Positions 17,695-25,492 of a stretch of DNA of 64,000 nucleotides are shown here, piece by piece; position 1 is the first letter of the stretch, and each line of letters begins with the position of its first letter. This DNA comes from Sneathiella sedimenti. Lineage in GTDB: Bacteria; Pseudomonadota; Alphaproteobacteria; Sneathiellales; Sneathiellaceae. The position numbers were made by a program, and so were the translations under genes. The notes beneath the pieces are model-generated. The model worked only from the letters and a program-made list of their open reading frames with translations. It was not told the DNA's origin and ran no database searches. The stretch is from positions 62,001 to 126,000 of the forward strand of contig NZ_JAFLNC010000002.1 of NCBI RefSeq assembly GCF_017313765.1, read 5' to 3'.

Positions 17695-18507
17695 ATGACC
17701 CTTTCCCTGTTGCTTGTCGGTTCCGGCAAGATGGGGCAGGCGATGCTGGGTGGCTGGATCGAGAACAAGATCGATCCGGCCAATATCATTGTCGTTGATC
17801 CTGATCTAAAGAACTTGAAAGTCGCGTCAGAACTTGGCTGCCGGGGCATCAGGGCTGCGTCCGAAATCCCGGGAGATTTTGAACCCGATGTCGTGGTCCT
17901 TGCCGTCAAGCCCCAGATAATATCGGATGTTCTGCCGACATTTCGGGCGTTTGCCGAAAAGGGCAGTCTGGTTGTGTCGATCGCGGCGGGAACTAGGATA
18001 GCGACGTTTGAGGCGACGTTTGGTGAAACAGCTGCCGTTATCCGGGCGATGCCAAATACGCCTGCTGCTGTTCATCAGGGGATGATTGTCTGTTGTCCCA
18101 ATGAGAATGTCTCTGAGGCGCAGAGGGCACATTGTGATCGCCTTATGCAGGCCATAGGATCCGTTGCCTGGATTGACGATGAAGCATTGATGGATGCGGT
18201 AACCGGTCTTTCTGGATCGGGACCTGCCTATGTTTTCTACATGATCGAGGCGATGACCGCCGCTGGTGTAAAGGCGGGCTTGCCCGAGCCTCTGGCTGTC
18301 CAGCTTGCACAGGAGACCGTAGCCGGGGCAGGGGCTCTTGCGCGCCAATCCGGGGAGACCGCCGCCCAGCTTCGCAAGAATGTGACGAGCCCGAATGGCA
18401 CGACGGCAGCGGGACTGGAAATACTGATGAACGAAAAGAGCGGTCTTGCTCCTCTACTGGAAAAGACGGTTGCGGCGGCTACCGCCAGGTCCAAAGAACT
18501 GGGGTAA
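17695..18507 (+). CDS. proC: Pyrroline-5-carboxylate reductase
   Basis: ProC catalyses the NAD(P)H-dependent last step of proline synthesis. The 270-aa protein opens with a Rossmann motif, LLVGSGKMGQAMLGGWI. It also has VVLAVKPQ, IRAMPNTPAAV and the C-terminal signature VTGLSGSGPAYVFYMIEAM with SPNGTTAAGLE, which forms the dimer and substrate site. It follows ybjN by 2 bp. The start ATG is clear, with GGAGAGGCGTAAG just upstream inside the ybjN end. Confidence 0.96.
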   Translation: MTLSLLLVGSGKMGQAMLGGWIENKIDPANIIVVDPDLKNLKVASELGCRGIRAASEIPGDFEPDVVVLAVKPQIISDVLPTFRAFAEKGSLVVSIAAGTRIATFEATFGETAAVIRAMPNTPAAVHQGMIVCCPNENVSEAQRAHCDRLMQAIGSVAWIDDEALMDAVTGLSGSGPAYVFYMIEAMTAAGVKAGLPEPLAVQLAQETVAGAGALARQSGETAAQLRKNVTSPNGTTAAGLEILMNEKSGLAPLLEKTVAAATARSKELG

Positions 18508-18589
18508 ATGGTTCAGTATTTAATTTATACTCTTTAAAGTTGCATTAAGTATATTATATACCTTCTATTCTCTCGAGGAGGATAGAGCC

Positions 18590-19018
18590 ATGAACGATAA
18601 AACTGATTCCCAACAGTCAGATGCACCCACGGTTGCTGGAGGGCTGATTATTCCTGACCTCAGCGCAATCACAACAATGCAGAATGACAATATGCAGAAG
18701 ATGACAGCAGCCGTGCAGGCCGCTTCCCAAGGGCTGCAGGACATCGTCGCAGCGCAACGCACGACCTTGCAACAGACGATCGGGAATTTGCAGAAGTCGC
18801 TTAACAGTTCTGTCGGTACGGCGAAGATAGGGCAGGACGCTACGCCGGATATACAGCCCGAGATCGACAACCTTAATCTAACTGTTGATAATTTGAGCAA
18901 GGCAGCGGATACGCTGACATCTTCGACCAGCAAGTCTTTCGATGCCATCAACAAGTCAATGGAGCAATCGCTCGCAACGATCGAGCAGGTAGCCCAAAAA
19001 TTTTCTTCCGGTGGATGA
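18590..19018 (+). CDS. Phasin-like small coiled-coil protein
   Basis: A 142-aa protein without signal peptide or cysteines. After a Gly/Pro linker (about residues 14-25) it is almost wholly helical and rich in Q, A, S, T and N (VQAASQGLQDIVAAQRTTLQQTIGNLQ and SKSFDAINKSMEQSLATIEQVAQKF). That pattern resembles phasins, which coat polyhydroxyalkanoate granules, but the match is by composition and periodicity only, and no PHA synthase lies in the window. A strong GAGGAGG site precedes the ATG, and the leader is AT rich. A second protein of similar style lies two genes downstream. Confidence 0.6.
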   Translation: MNDKTDSQQSDAPTVAGGLIIPDLSAITTMQNDNMQKMTAAVQAASQGLQDIVAAQRTTLQQTIGNLQKSLNSSVGTAKIGQDATPDIQPEIDNLNLTVDNLSKAADTLTSSTSKSFDAINKSMEQSLATIEQVAQKFSSGG

Positions 19019-19070
19019 TTTTCCCGTCTATTTGCAATAGCATCTTTGAAACCAAGGAGATGCGACGAAC

Positions 19071-19412
19071 ATGTCAGAACTGATTACTTTTGATGATTTC
19101 ATGAAAGTGGATATTCGGGTGGGAAAAGTGCTGGAGGCGACAGAGTTTCCGGAGGCACGCAAACCCGCCTATAAGTTAAAGATCGATTTTGGGGATGAGA
19201 TAGGCATCCGGAAAAGCTCGGCACAGATAACGGTTCTCTACAATCCGGAAGAACTTGTAGGCCGCCGGGTGATGGCAGTGGTGAATTTTCCACCGCGGCA
19301 AATCGGCCCTTTCATGTCGGAGGTACTGGTATTGGGGTTCAGTGATGAGGAAGGGAATATCTCTCTTGCGGCCCCTGATCACGACGTTCCTGTCGGGGGC
19401 CGACTTCACTGA
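19071..19412 (+). CDS. csaA: tRNA-binding protein CsaA
   Basis: CsaA is a small EMAP-II/Trbp111-like OB-fold protein that binds tRNA as a dimer and has been described as an export-related chaperone in Bacillus. The 113-aa protein contains FDDFMKVDIRVGKVLEATEFPEARKPAYKL, the core VAVVNFPPRQIGPFMSEVLVLGF and the ending APDHDVPVGGRLH, all family hallmarks. The ATG is preceded by AAGGAGATG. It lies between two phasin-like genes, all on the plus strand, which may be one transcript. Confidence 0.93.
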   Translation: MSELITFDDFMKVDIRVGKVLEATEFPEARKPAYKLKIDFGDEIGIRKSSAQITVLYNPEELVGRRVMAVVNFPPRQIGPFMSEVLVLGFSDEEGNISLAAPDHDVPVGGRLH

Positions 19413-19436
19413 TTTGAGAAACCTTGGTATGTACAG

Positions 19437-19775
19437 ATGGCAGATGAAAATAATGACGAGATGCCGGTCCCGCCGGATCTGACATCGCTGTTTCAGCAAC
19501 AGACACAACAGATAAACGAGGCTTGTGAGAATGCGAGCCAGGCTTTTGCCGTGTTTAAATCCCGCGATTCAGCCGTCGCCAGCCTGACACAAAGCCTGAA
19601 CAGTGAAGTCAACGAGGTTTTTATGATGGCGGCGGCCGCAAAAACACCGCAGCTTGCCATGGCCACCATACCGCCAGTCCTTGCCCTCGCCAACATGACG
19701 TTTGCGAAAGTGCCGGTCACCGACCAGAAAACGGTCAGTGAAATTCAGCAGGCTTTTGCCCCTTTTGGGAAATAA
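19437..19775 (+). CDS. Small helical phasin-like protein, unknown function
   Basis: A 112-aa, largely helical protein. The segment QQQTQQINEACENASQAFAVF resembles the first helix of phasins, followed by an Ala/Met-rich hydrophobic patch (VFMMAAAAKTPQLAMATIPPVLALANM) that could lie on a lipid or granule surface. It starts 24 bp after csaA and ends 8 bp before the stop of the convergent sensor kinase. It has a similar style to the 18590-19018 product but no long shared motif that I can see. The assignment is tentative. Confidence 0.55.
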   Translation: MADENNDEMPVPPDLTSLFQQQTQQINEACENASQAFAVFKSRDSAVASLTQSLNSEVNEVFMMAAAAKTPQLAMATIPPVLALANMTFAKVPVTDQKTVSEIQQAFAPFGK

Positions 19776-19782
19776 TTTTGCC

Positions 19783-21150
19783 CTAAAGCGGCAGTCGGAT
19801 CTCAATCCGCAATCCCCCAACAGGAGAGTCGCCGAGTGAAATCTGTCCACCATGTCCATGGATGACATCACGGGCGATTGTCATTCCAAGGCCGCTACCG
19901 CCGGTTTCCATGTTGCGGGACGGGTCGAGGCGAAAGAACGGCCGGAACACATCTTTTCGTTTCTTTTCCGGGATGCCCGGGCCGTCATCATCAATGAGGA
20001 TGATCATTTCCGTATCGCTCGCCTTGACGGTGATCCATATCTCCGTTGCGTAGCGCGCCGCATTGCTTATCAGGTTCGTAATGCAACGCTTGAAACTGCT
20101 GGGCCTTATTTCGGCGTGAAGGTTCTTTGGTGCTTCCAGTGATACAGCGGTCCCTTGGCGGCGCGCATTCATGACGGTATCCTGAAAAAGCTCCGTTATA
20201 TTCGTTTCCTCAACCGCCTCGGCTTCTTGTCCGCGCGCAAAGGCCAGATATCCCTCGACCATTTTTTCCATATCGGCGACATCGCCTTCAAGACTGGCCT
20301 TGCTTTCATCGCTTTCCGGCATCATGGCGAGTTGCAGTTTCATGCGGGTCAGCGGTGTGCGTAGGTCATGACTTACGCCCGCGAGCATTTCTGTCCGCTG
20401 GGTAATCTGGCGAAGGATCCGATGTTTCATAACGTGAAAGGCGCGGGAGGCGGAGCGGATCTCCTGCGCGCCGCTCGGCTTGAAGTCTTCAACAAACTGC
20501 CCTTTACCGAATTGCTCCGCGGCGGTCGCCAATTGGCGGATCGGGCGCATCTGGTTGCGCAGGAAGAGGAGCGCGACTCCCAGCAGGACGAGGGAAATCG
20601 CGACCATCCACATCACAAATATATATGTCGTCGTGGAAAACAGCCGTTTGTCGCGAACGATAACCTGCAAAACCCCGTCCGGAAGCTGGATCAGGAGAAT
20701 AACGGATTCGAGTTTCTTGTTGGTTGAAATATTAAAGGGTCGGGCGGGCAGGCTTTCCTTTAGCGCATTCACGAGATGGCTTTCCAGAAATCCATAGTTT
20801 TGTTGTTTGTCGCTGCCTTCTGGAAGCTGCGCACCCTCCTCGATACTCACGGCGAGGCGCATTTGCCCGCGCGCGATGTTCAGGATATCCGCCTCTGCCG
20901 TCGCACCGGGAAACCTATCGCGGAGAGAAATGACCGCCGCCACATCACCGGCAACGCCTTGAGCAAGGCGCCGCGCGACGTCATCCCAATGACGTTCATA
21001 AAAAATATAGGTGACCAGGATTTGTAGCAGCAGGATTGGCAATACAACGATCAGGATCGACCGGCCGAAAAGCGTCCGGGGCATCAGGTTCTTGATAAAA
21101 CCCGCGGTGATCTGGTGGTAAATTTCCCGTATTATGGTTAGTCCGCCCAT
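19783..21150 (-). CDS. EnvZ-type sensor histidine kinase
   Basis: A 455-aa membrane kinase. Transmembrane helix 1 (about 31-50) and helix 2 (about 176-197) flank a periplasmic domain of roughly 125 residues, followed by a HAMP linker (QMRPIRQLATAAEQFGKG). The phosphoacceptor box AGVSHDLRTPLTRM places the phosphorylated His at H261. The N, D/F and G boxes follow: ITNLISNAARYA, LIDDDGPGIPEKKRKDVFRPFFR and GSGLGMTIARDV. It overlaps the response regulator by 13 bp. The arrangement and domains are those of EnvZ/OmpR-like pairs; the stimulus is unknown. Confidence 0.92.
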   Translation of the reverse strand: MGGLTIIREIYHQITAGFIKNLMPRTLFGRSILIVVLPILLLQILVTYIFYERHWDDVARRLAQGVAGDVAAVISLRDRFPGATAEADILNIARGQMRLAVSIEEGAQLPEGSDKQQNYGFLESHLVNALKESLPARPFNISTNKKLESVILLIQLPDGVLQVIVRDKRLFSTTTYIFVMWMVAISLVLLGVALLFLRNQMRPIRQLATAAEQFGKGQFVEDFKPSGAQEIRSASRAFHVMKHRILRQITQRTEMLAGVSHDLRTPLTRMKLQLAMMPESDESKASLEGDVADMEKMVEGYLAFARGQEAEAVEETNITELFQDTVMNARRQGTAVSLEAPKNLHAEIRPSSFKRCITNLISNAARYATEIWITVKASDTEMIILIDDDGPGIPEKKRKDVFRPFFRLDPSRNMETGGSGLGMTIARDVIHGHGGQISLGDSPVGGLRIEIRLPL

Positions 21151-21824
21151 AAAACATATCCTTCGCCGCGCACGGTTTGTAGATGTCTGGGAGATTTCGG
21201 ATCCTCTTCAATCTTCCGACGAAGACGCGTGATTTGGACATCGACAGCCCGGCCCTGGCTGCCGCTGGATACAGATAGGTCTTCACGGCTTATCGGAACG
21301 CCCGGCATCGCCGCGAGCGATTTCAAAAGGAGGGATTCACCGGACGTCAGATTGATGACCTTGCCATCCTTCAGCAATTCGCCGCGCTCCAGGTTGAAGG
21401 TAAAGGCCCCAAACTGCAACTCCTTCAGCTTTTCAGTTTTTGATCGCCGGAGAATGGCGTCAATACGCAGCAAAAGCTCCCGTGGTTCGAAGGGTTTGCT
21501 GAGATAGTCATCCACGCCGACTTCCAGCCCGAGAATGCGATCGTCCGCGTCCCCCATTGCCGTCAGCATCAATATGGGCATTTCCCGGCTCACACCCGAG
21601 CTTGCACGCATGCGGCGCACGAGGTCGAGACCATCGCCGCCCGGCATCATGCGGTCGAGTACGATCAGGTCAAAGAAAAACCCGATCATTTTTTCCTCGG
21701 CGGTTTCGGCGCTGGTCGCCGTTGAAATGCGGTACCCATTATCCATAAGATACTTTTTCAGGAGGGATAACAGCCGGGTATCGTCATCCACCACCAGAAT
21801 ATGAGGGGCGTTGTCCATCACCAT
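21138..21824 (-). CDS. OmpR/PhoB-family response regulator
   Basis: A 228-aa transcription factor with a receiver domain (acidic pocket in VVDDDTRLL, phosphoacceptor D57 in LIVLDRMMPGGDGL, switch Thr in MLTAMGDADD, Lys in LSKPFEPREL). A C-terminal winged helix carries the typical INLTSGESLLLKSLA and VQITRLRRKIEEDPKSPRHLQTVRGEGYVL. It is the cognate regulator of the overlapping sensor kinase. OmpR-type systems in this class control envelope and stress genes, but no targets can be named here. Confidence 0.94.
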   Translation of the reverse strand: MVMDNAPHILVVDDDTRLLSLLKKYLMDNGYRISTATSAETAEEKMIGFFFDLIVLDRMMPGGDGLDLVRRMRASSGVSREMPILMLTAMGDADDRILGLEVGVDDYLSKPFEPRELLLRIDAILRRSKTEKLKELQFGAFTFNLERGELLKDGKVINLTSGESLLLKSLAAMPGVPISREDLSVSSGSQGRAVDVQITRLRRKIEEDPKSPRHLQTVRGEGYVLWAD

Positions 21825-21847
21825 GGGCTATCCGTTGCGCCTCTCTG

Positions 21848-22342
21848 TCATGTTTTCAATATCCGGTTCAACACTGTATCGCGATTTGTTTCGTCGATCA
21901 GGCCCGTAAGCACCTTTCGATAGCCGGCCACAGCTTCGCCTCCGGCCTCGCGAAAGGCATTGGCCACGAGTTCTCGCTGCACACGGCTTACTTTCTGCTC
22001 AAGCATCCGCCCTTCCTCTGTCAGATAGAGGCACCGTTGGCGCCGATCTTCCTCTCCTTGTCGCTGCTCAACAAATCCGCGTTTGATAAGATTGCTGAGA
22101 ACGCGGTTCAGGCTTTGTTTCGTGATTCGCAATATATCGAGCAATTCTGACACCGTCATGCCCTCGTTGCGACCGACAAAGTGAATTACCCGGTGATGCG
22201 CCCGGCCAAAATTATAGTCTTTCAGGATCTCGTCTGGGCCCGCAGTGAAGTCGCGATAGGCAAAAAACAGGAGTTCTATCGCCTGGCGAAGCTCTTCCTC
22301 GCGAAGAAAAAGAGGATTATTTACCGATTTTACGTCAGTCAT
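21848..22342 (-). CDS. MarR-family transcriptional regulator
   Basis: A 164-aa dimeric winged-helix regulator. The recognition helix region is MTVSELLDILRITKQSLNRVLSNLIKRGFVEQRQGEEDRRQRCLYLTEEG, a textbook MarR wing with the DxR motif. It is divergent from ilvE across a 105-bp AT-rich gap, so it may control ilvE, itself, or both. An imperfect inverted repeat (ACATATA with TATAATGT, about 22345-22364) just ahead of its start could be the operator. The ligand is unknown. Confidence 0.9.
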   Translation of the reverse strand: MTDVKSVNNPLFLREEELRQAIELLFFAYRDFTAGPDEILKDYNFGRAHHRVIHFVGRNEGMTVSELLDILRITKQSLNRVLSNLIKRGFVEQRQGEEDRRQRCLYLTEEGRMLEQKVSRVQRELVANAFREAGGEAVAGYRKVLTGLIDETNRDTVLNRILKT

Positions 22343-22400
22343 GTTGACATATATTTCTTATAATGTTACAAAATCACCATTCGATCCGACACAATCGAAC

Positions 22401-22429
22401 TTATTTGTGGGAATATACGATATTATAAT
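22401..22429 (+). promoter_or_regulatory. Putative sigma-70 promoter of ilvE
   Basis: A weak -35 (TTATTT, 22401-22406), a 17-bp spacer and a perfect -10 TATAAT (22424-22429) lie about 18 bp before the ilvE ATG. The predicted start of transcription would leave a very short leader. Confidence 0.45.
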
Positions 22430-22447
22430 AACGCAAGGTGCTTCAAA

Positions 22448-23332
22448 ATGGATACCTCCTCTTTTGCCGATCGTGATGGCTTTATCTGGTTGAATGGTAA
22501 ACTCGTACCATGGCGGGATGCAAACATCCATGTCCTTACACATGGATTGCATTATGCCAGCAGTGTGTTTGAAGGGGAACGGGTCTATGAAGGCGAGATT
22601 TTCAAACTCGAAGAGCATACGGACCGCCTGATCGAATCCGCTCGCATTCTTGGCTTCACGCCGGAACAGACTGCAGAGGAAATCAACGAAGCATCGCGCC
22701 AAACAGTGTTGGCCAACAAGATTGTTGATGGATATGTCCGTCCGGTTGCCTGGCGGGGGTCTGAGATGATGGGCGTTTCTGCGCAAAACAATCGGATCAA
22801 TCTGGCCATCGCAGCCTGGGTCTGGCCAAGCTATTTCTCACCCGAAGCCCGCATGAAAGGCATTCGGCTGAAACTGTCCAACTGGAAACGTCCGTCGCCC
22901 GAAACGATTCCGACAAAATCGAAGGCCGCTGGCCTTTACATGATTTGCACGCTCAGCAAGCACCAGGCGGAGGCCGAAGGTTTTGACGATGCGCTGATGC
23001 TTGACTATCGCGGCCGTATTGCCGAAGCGACGGGTGCAAATATCTTTTTTGTCAAAGGCGGCGAACTGCACACACCGACACCGGATTGCTTCCTGGACGG
23101 TATCACGCGGCGGACAGTAATCGATCTGGCAAAGGCACGAGGCATTAATGTTATTGAACGCGCGATCATGCCTGAGGAAATGGCTGATTTTGAGGAGTGC
23201 TTCCTCACGGGCACAGCGGCCGAGGTAACACCGGTCAGCAGCATCGACAAATATCAGTTTACGCCTGGTGATATCTGCGCACAGTTGATCAAGGACTATG
23301 ATAGCTGCGTTCGCAGAAAAATTGCCGCATAA
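22448..23332 (+). CDS. ilvE: Branched-chain amino acid aminotransferase
   Basis: This class IV PLP aminotransferase interconverts branched-chain amino acids and their 2-oxo acids. The 294-aa protein has LTHGLHYASSVFEGERVYEG at the N-terminus, the PLP Lys in IPTKSKAAGLYM, and the signature EATGANIFFVKGGELHTPTPDCFLDGITRRTVIDLAK. The ending TGTAAEVTPVSSID is typical. The length is right for the short IlvE form. It is divergent from the MarR gene and followed by its own terminator. Confidence 0.94.
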   Translation: MDTSSFADRDGFIWLNGKLVPWRDANIHVLTHGLHYASSVFEGERVYEGEIFKLEEHTDRLIESARILGFTPEQTAEEINEASRQTVLANKIVDGYVRPVAWRGSEMMGVSAQNNRINLAIAAWVWPSYFSPEARMKGIRLKLSNWKRPSPETIPTKSKAAGLYMICTLSKHQAEAEGFDDALMLDYRGRIAEATGANIFFVKGGELHTPTPDCFLDGITRRTVIDLAKARGINVIERAIMPEEMADFEECFLTGTAAEVTPVSSIDKYQFTPGDICAQLIKDYDSCVRRKIAA

Positions 23333-23357
23333 TCCTGACAAAATAAGCTATACTGAT

Positions 23358-23397
23358 TACCCGTCTTAACCATGTTAAGGCGGGTATTTTGATTTTT
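23358..23397 (+). terminator. Rho-independent terminator after ilvE
   Basis: A 13-bp stem with one G-U pair (TACCCGTCTTAAC at 23358-23370 and GTTAAGGCGGGTA at 23374-23386) has a 3-nt loop and is followed by TTTTGATTTTT. It lies 25 bp after the ilvE stop. Confidence 0.85.
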
Positions 23398-23474
23398 GCG
23401 TAATTTCGTCTAAAATGGCGCCAATATTCAGAGAAATTGATTAATCCGTAGAATTATCGGGGCACTAGATCATT

Positions 23475-24755
23475 ATGAAGGCGACTCGTTTTTCACTGGC
23501 ATTTGGGCTGGTTCTTCTCAACGCACAGGTTGTTCAGGCAAATTTTGAAAAAGGGCAGGAGGCCCTTGACCAGAATAATGCTTTGGCAGCGATTGAAGAA
23601 TGGCAGCCGGTGGCAAAGCGCGGCGATGCGCGGGCGCAATTCGCACTGGGGCAAATTTTCGAAAAGGGAACCGAGGGAGTCGAGCCAGATCTGGTAGAGG
23701 CTTATACCTGGTTCAAGCTTGCCGCCGCACAGGGACATAAAGAGGCAGGTGAGACGATTGAACGGCTGCGCGCTATAATGTCTACGGATGACTTGCGCGA
23801 TGCACAGGCGCGATCTTTTGCGGCGCTGGGATTCTGGTATCGCGATTTCACCGGTCAGGATGAAGCCGCTTTTCAGGAGGCTAAGGCGGCTGCAGTAGTA
23901 CCTGAGCAATCGCCGTCTGTTACAGAGGAGACACTTGCCGAGCAACGGGCTGCCGCGCAGCGGGAGTTGATTGCACAACGCAAAGCGGAAGCGGAAGCGA
24001 AAGAGAAGGCGCTGGAAGAAAGTCGTCAAGCAGCCATCCTTGCGGCTCAGGTGGCGGCGGAAGAGGCAAAACGCCAGGCCGTAATCCGGGATAAAAAGAT
24101 TGAAGAACAACGGAGCGCCATTGCTCAGAAGGACGCCCAGCAAAGCCAGTCCAGTCTTGATGAGGCAAAGGCCCGCCTTGCGGACCTGATGGCGAAACAG
24201 CAGGGCGGAGCTGCGGCGACAGGCGGATCCGCAATTGCAGCGCCAGTCGCGCTAGCGGCAACAGTTCCAAAGCCTGATGAGAAACCGCTGGCTCCTGAAA
24301 CCAATATCGCCAGTACTCCTGTTTCTCCGGAGGCGACGGAGGTTATCGCCGCACCAAAAGTAACGCCAGCCCCACAGCAAGCGGCGCTTGCTGCGACTTC
24401 AGATGATGTTAAAAACCCGGTTACGGACAAGTCAGCGGAATCACCGCTAACGCAAACGAAGTTAGAGACTCTGACAGCGCTTAAATCGCTTGACGGGCTG
24501 AACAAGGAAGCGGTTGAGGAAATTTTCGAGCAGGCAAAAATTGCGGACCTGAACAATGCGGAAGCTCAATCCGAAATCGAGCGCTCGCTGGTTCGAATTG
24601 AGGCGCTGAAATGGTCACTTATTTCGGGCGCCAAGGGTGATAATGCCGCACCAAAACTGAACAAGGTTCTGATGTCCAAAATGTCACCGGTTCAGATCGC
24701 GGAGGCGAACCGCCTTGCGGGTGAATGGCTGATCGAAAGACAGAAGCAACTCTGA
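23475..24755 (+). CDS. Secreted Sel1-repeat protein with coiled coil
   Basis: The 426-aa product begins with a signal peptide cleaved after VVQA (about residue 22). One clear Sel1/TPR-like unit follows (ARAQFALGQIFEKGTEGVEPDLVEAYTWFKLAAAQGH, about 52-92). Next come an E/K/A/R-rich coiled coil (about 160-235), an Ala/Pro/Thr-rich low-complexity linker (about 245-320) and a C-terminal helical domain. Sel1 repeats mediate protein contacts. It is probably a periplasmic scaffold or regulator; no named family fits the whole length. It has no operon partners. Confidence 0.72.
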   Translation: MKATRFSLAFGLVLLNAQVVQANFEKGQEALDQNNALAAIEEWQPVAKRGDARAQFALGQIFEKGTEGVEPDLVEAYTWFKLAAAQGHKEAGETIERLRAIMSTDDLRDAQARSFAALGFWYRDFTGQDEAAFQEAKAAAVVPEQSPSVTEETLAEQRAAAQRELIAQRKAEAEAKEKALEESRQAAILAAQVAAEEAKRQAVIRDKKIEEQRSAIAQKDAQQSQSSLDEAKARLADLMAKQQGGAAATGGSAIAAPVALAATVPKPDEKPLAPETNIASTPVSPEATEVIAAPKVTPAPQQAALAATSDDVKNPVTDKSAESPLTQTKLETLTALKSLDGLNKEAVEEIFEQAKIADLNNAEAQSEIERSLVRIEALKWSLISGAKGDNAAPKLNKVLMSKMSPVQIAEANRLAGEWLIERQKQL

Positions 24756-24780
24756 TCCAAGAGGAAATTGTGCGTGTGAC

Positions 24781-25239
24781 CTAGGCGTTGGTGGTCCAGC
24801 GTTTCGCGGCCTTCACATCGCTTTCGCGTTCCTTCACCCAGCTCGTGTCGCCATCTGCAGTCATTTCCTGTTTCCAGAATGGCGCTTTTGTCTTTAGCCA
24901 ATCCATCAGAAAATGCGCCGCCTCGAACGCGTCATGGCGATGGGGGGACGCCGTAACCACCAGCACAATGGGTTCCCCGAGTGCCATCTCCCCATACCGG
25001 TGAATGATCAGGCTGGCTTGCAGGTCCCAGCGACTTCTCGCTTCTTTCTCAATCTTGGCAAGCTCCCGTTCCGTCATGCCGGGGTAATGCTCCAGACTGA
25101 GGCCGGTCACGTCATTTCCATCATTGATATCGCGGACAAGGCCAGTAAAGCTGACAACCGCGCCTATATCGGTCCGGCCGGTCGTCAGGGCCTCAATTTC
25201 CTCACCGATGTCGAAAATGTCGCGTTGGACACGGATCAT
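24781..25239 (-). CDS. moaE: Molybdopterin synthase catalytic subunit MoaE
   Basis: MoaE adds the dithiolene sulfurs to precursor Z, receiving them from thiocarboxylated MoaD. The 152-aa protein contains GAVVSFTGLVRD, LEHYPGMTERELAKIE, the RYGEMALGEPIVLV block, and the active-site Lys region LKTKAPFWKQE. It is the last gene of the leftward cofactor operon. Its ATG lies one base after the moaD stop, and its Shine-Dalgarno sequence is made by the last codons of moaD. Confidence 0.95.
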   Translation of the reverse strand: MIRVQRDIFDIGEEIEALTTGRTDIGAVVSFTGLVRDINDGNDVTGLSLEHYPGMTERELAKIEKEARSRWDLQASLIIHRYGEMALGEPIVLVVTASPHRHDAFEAAHFLMDWLKTKAPFWKQEMTADGDTSWVKERESDVKAAKRWTTNA

Positions 25240-25240
25240 G

Positions 25241-25492
25241 CTATCCTCCTGTCACCGGCGGAAAGAACGCTATTTCATCTTCTTTTCCAAGCGTGGTATT
25301 GCCGGTAATATACTCCTGATTTACCGCAATCCTGACGACCTCAAGGTCGCTGAAGACCTCCGCAAATGCCGGGCCGCGCGTTTTCATCCAGCGGACAAGA
25401 CTGTCGGTATCACGGCAGTCCTCGGACCAGGAAATCGTCTCCTCCGTCATCTGCAATTTCGTTTTCAGCCAGGCAAAATAGAGAATTTTCAT
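25241..25492 (-). CDS. moaD: Molybdopterin synthase sulfur carrier subunit MoaD
   Basis: An 83-aa beta-grasp protein whose C-terminal Gly-Gly is thiocarboxylated and supplies sulfur to MoaE. The start KILYFAWLKTKLQ and the terminus EIAFFPPVTGG are family marks. Its ATG overlaps the moeA stop by 4 bp. The two terminal Gly codons read GGA GGA and thus also form the purine-rich ribosome-binding site of moaE, which tightly couples synthesis of the two synthase subunits. Confidence 0.93.
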   Translation of the reverse strand: MKILYFAWLKTKLQMTEETISWSEDCRDTDSLVRWMKTRGPAFAEVFSDLEVVRIAVNQEYITGNTTLGKEDEIAFFPPVTGG

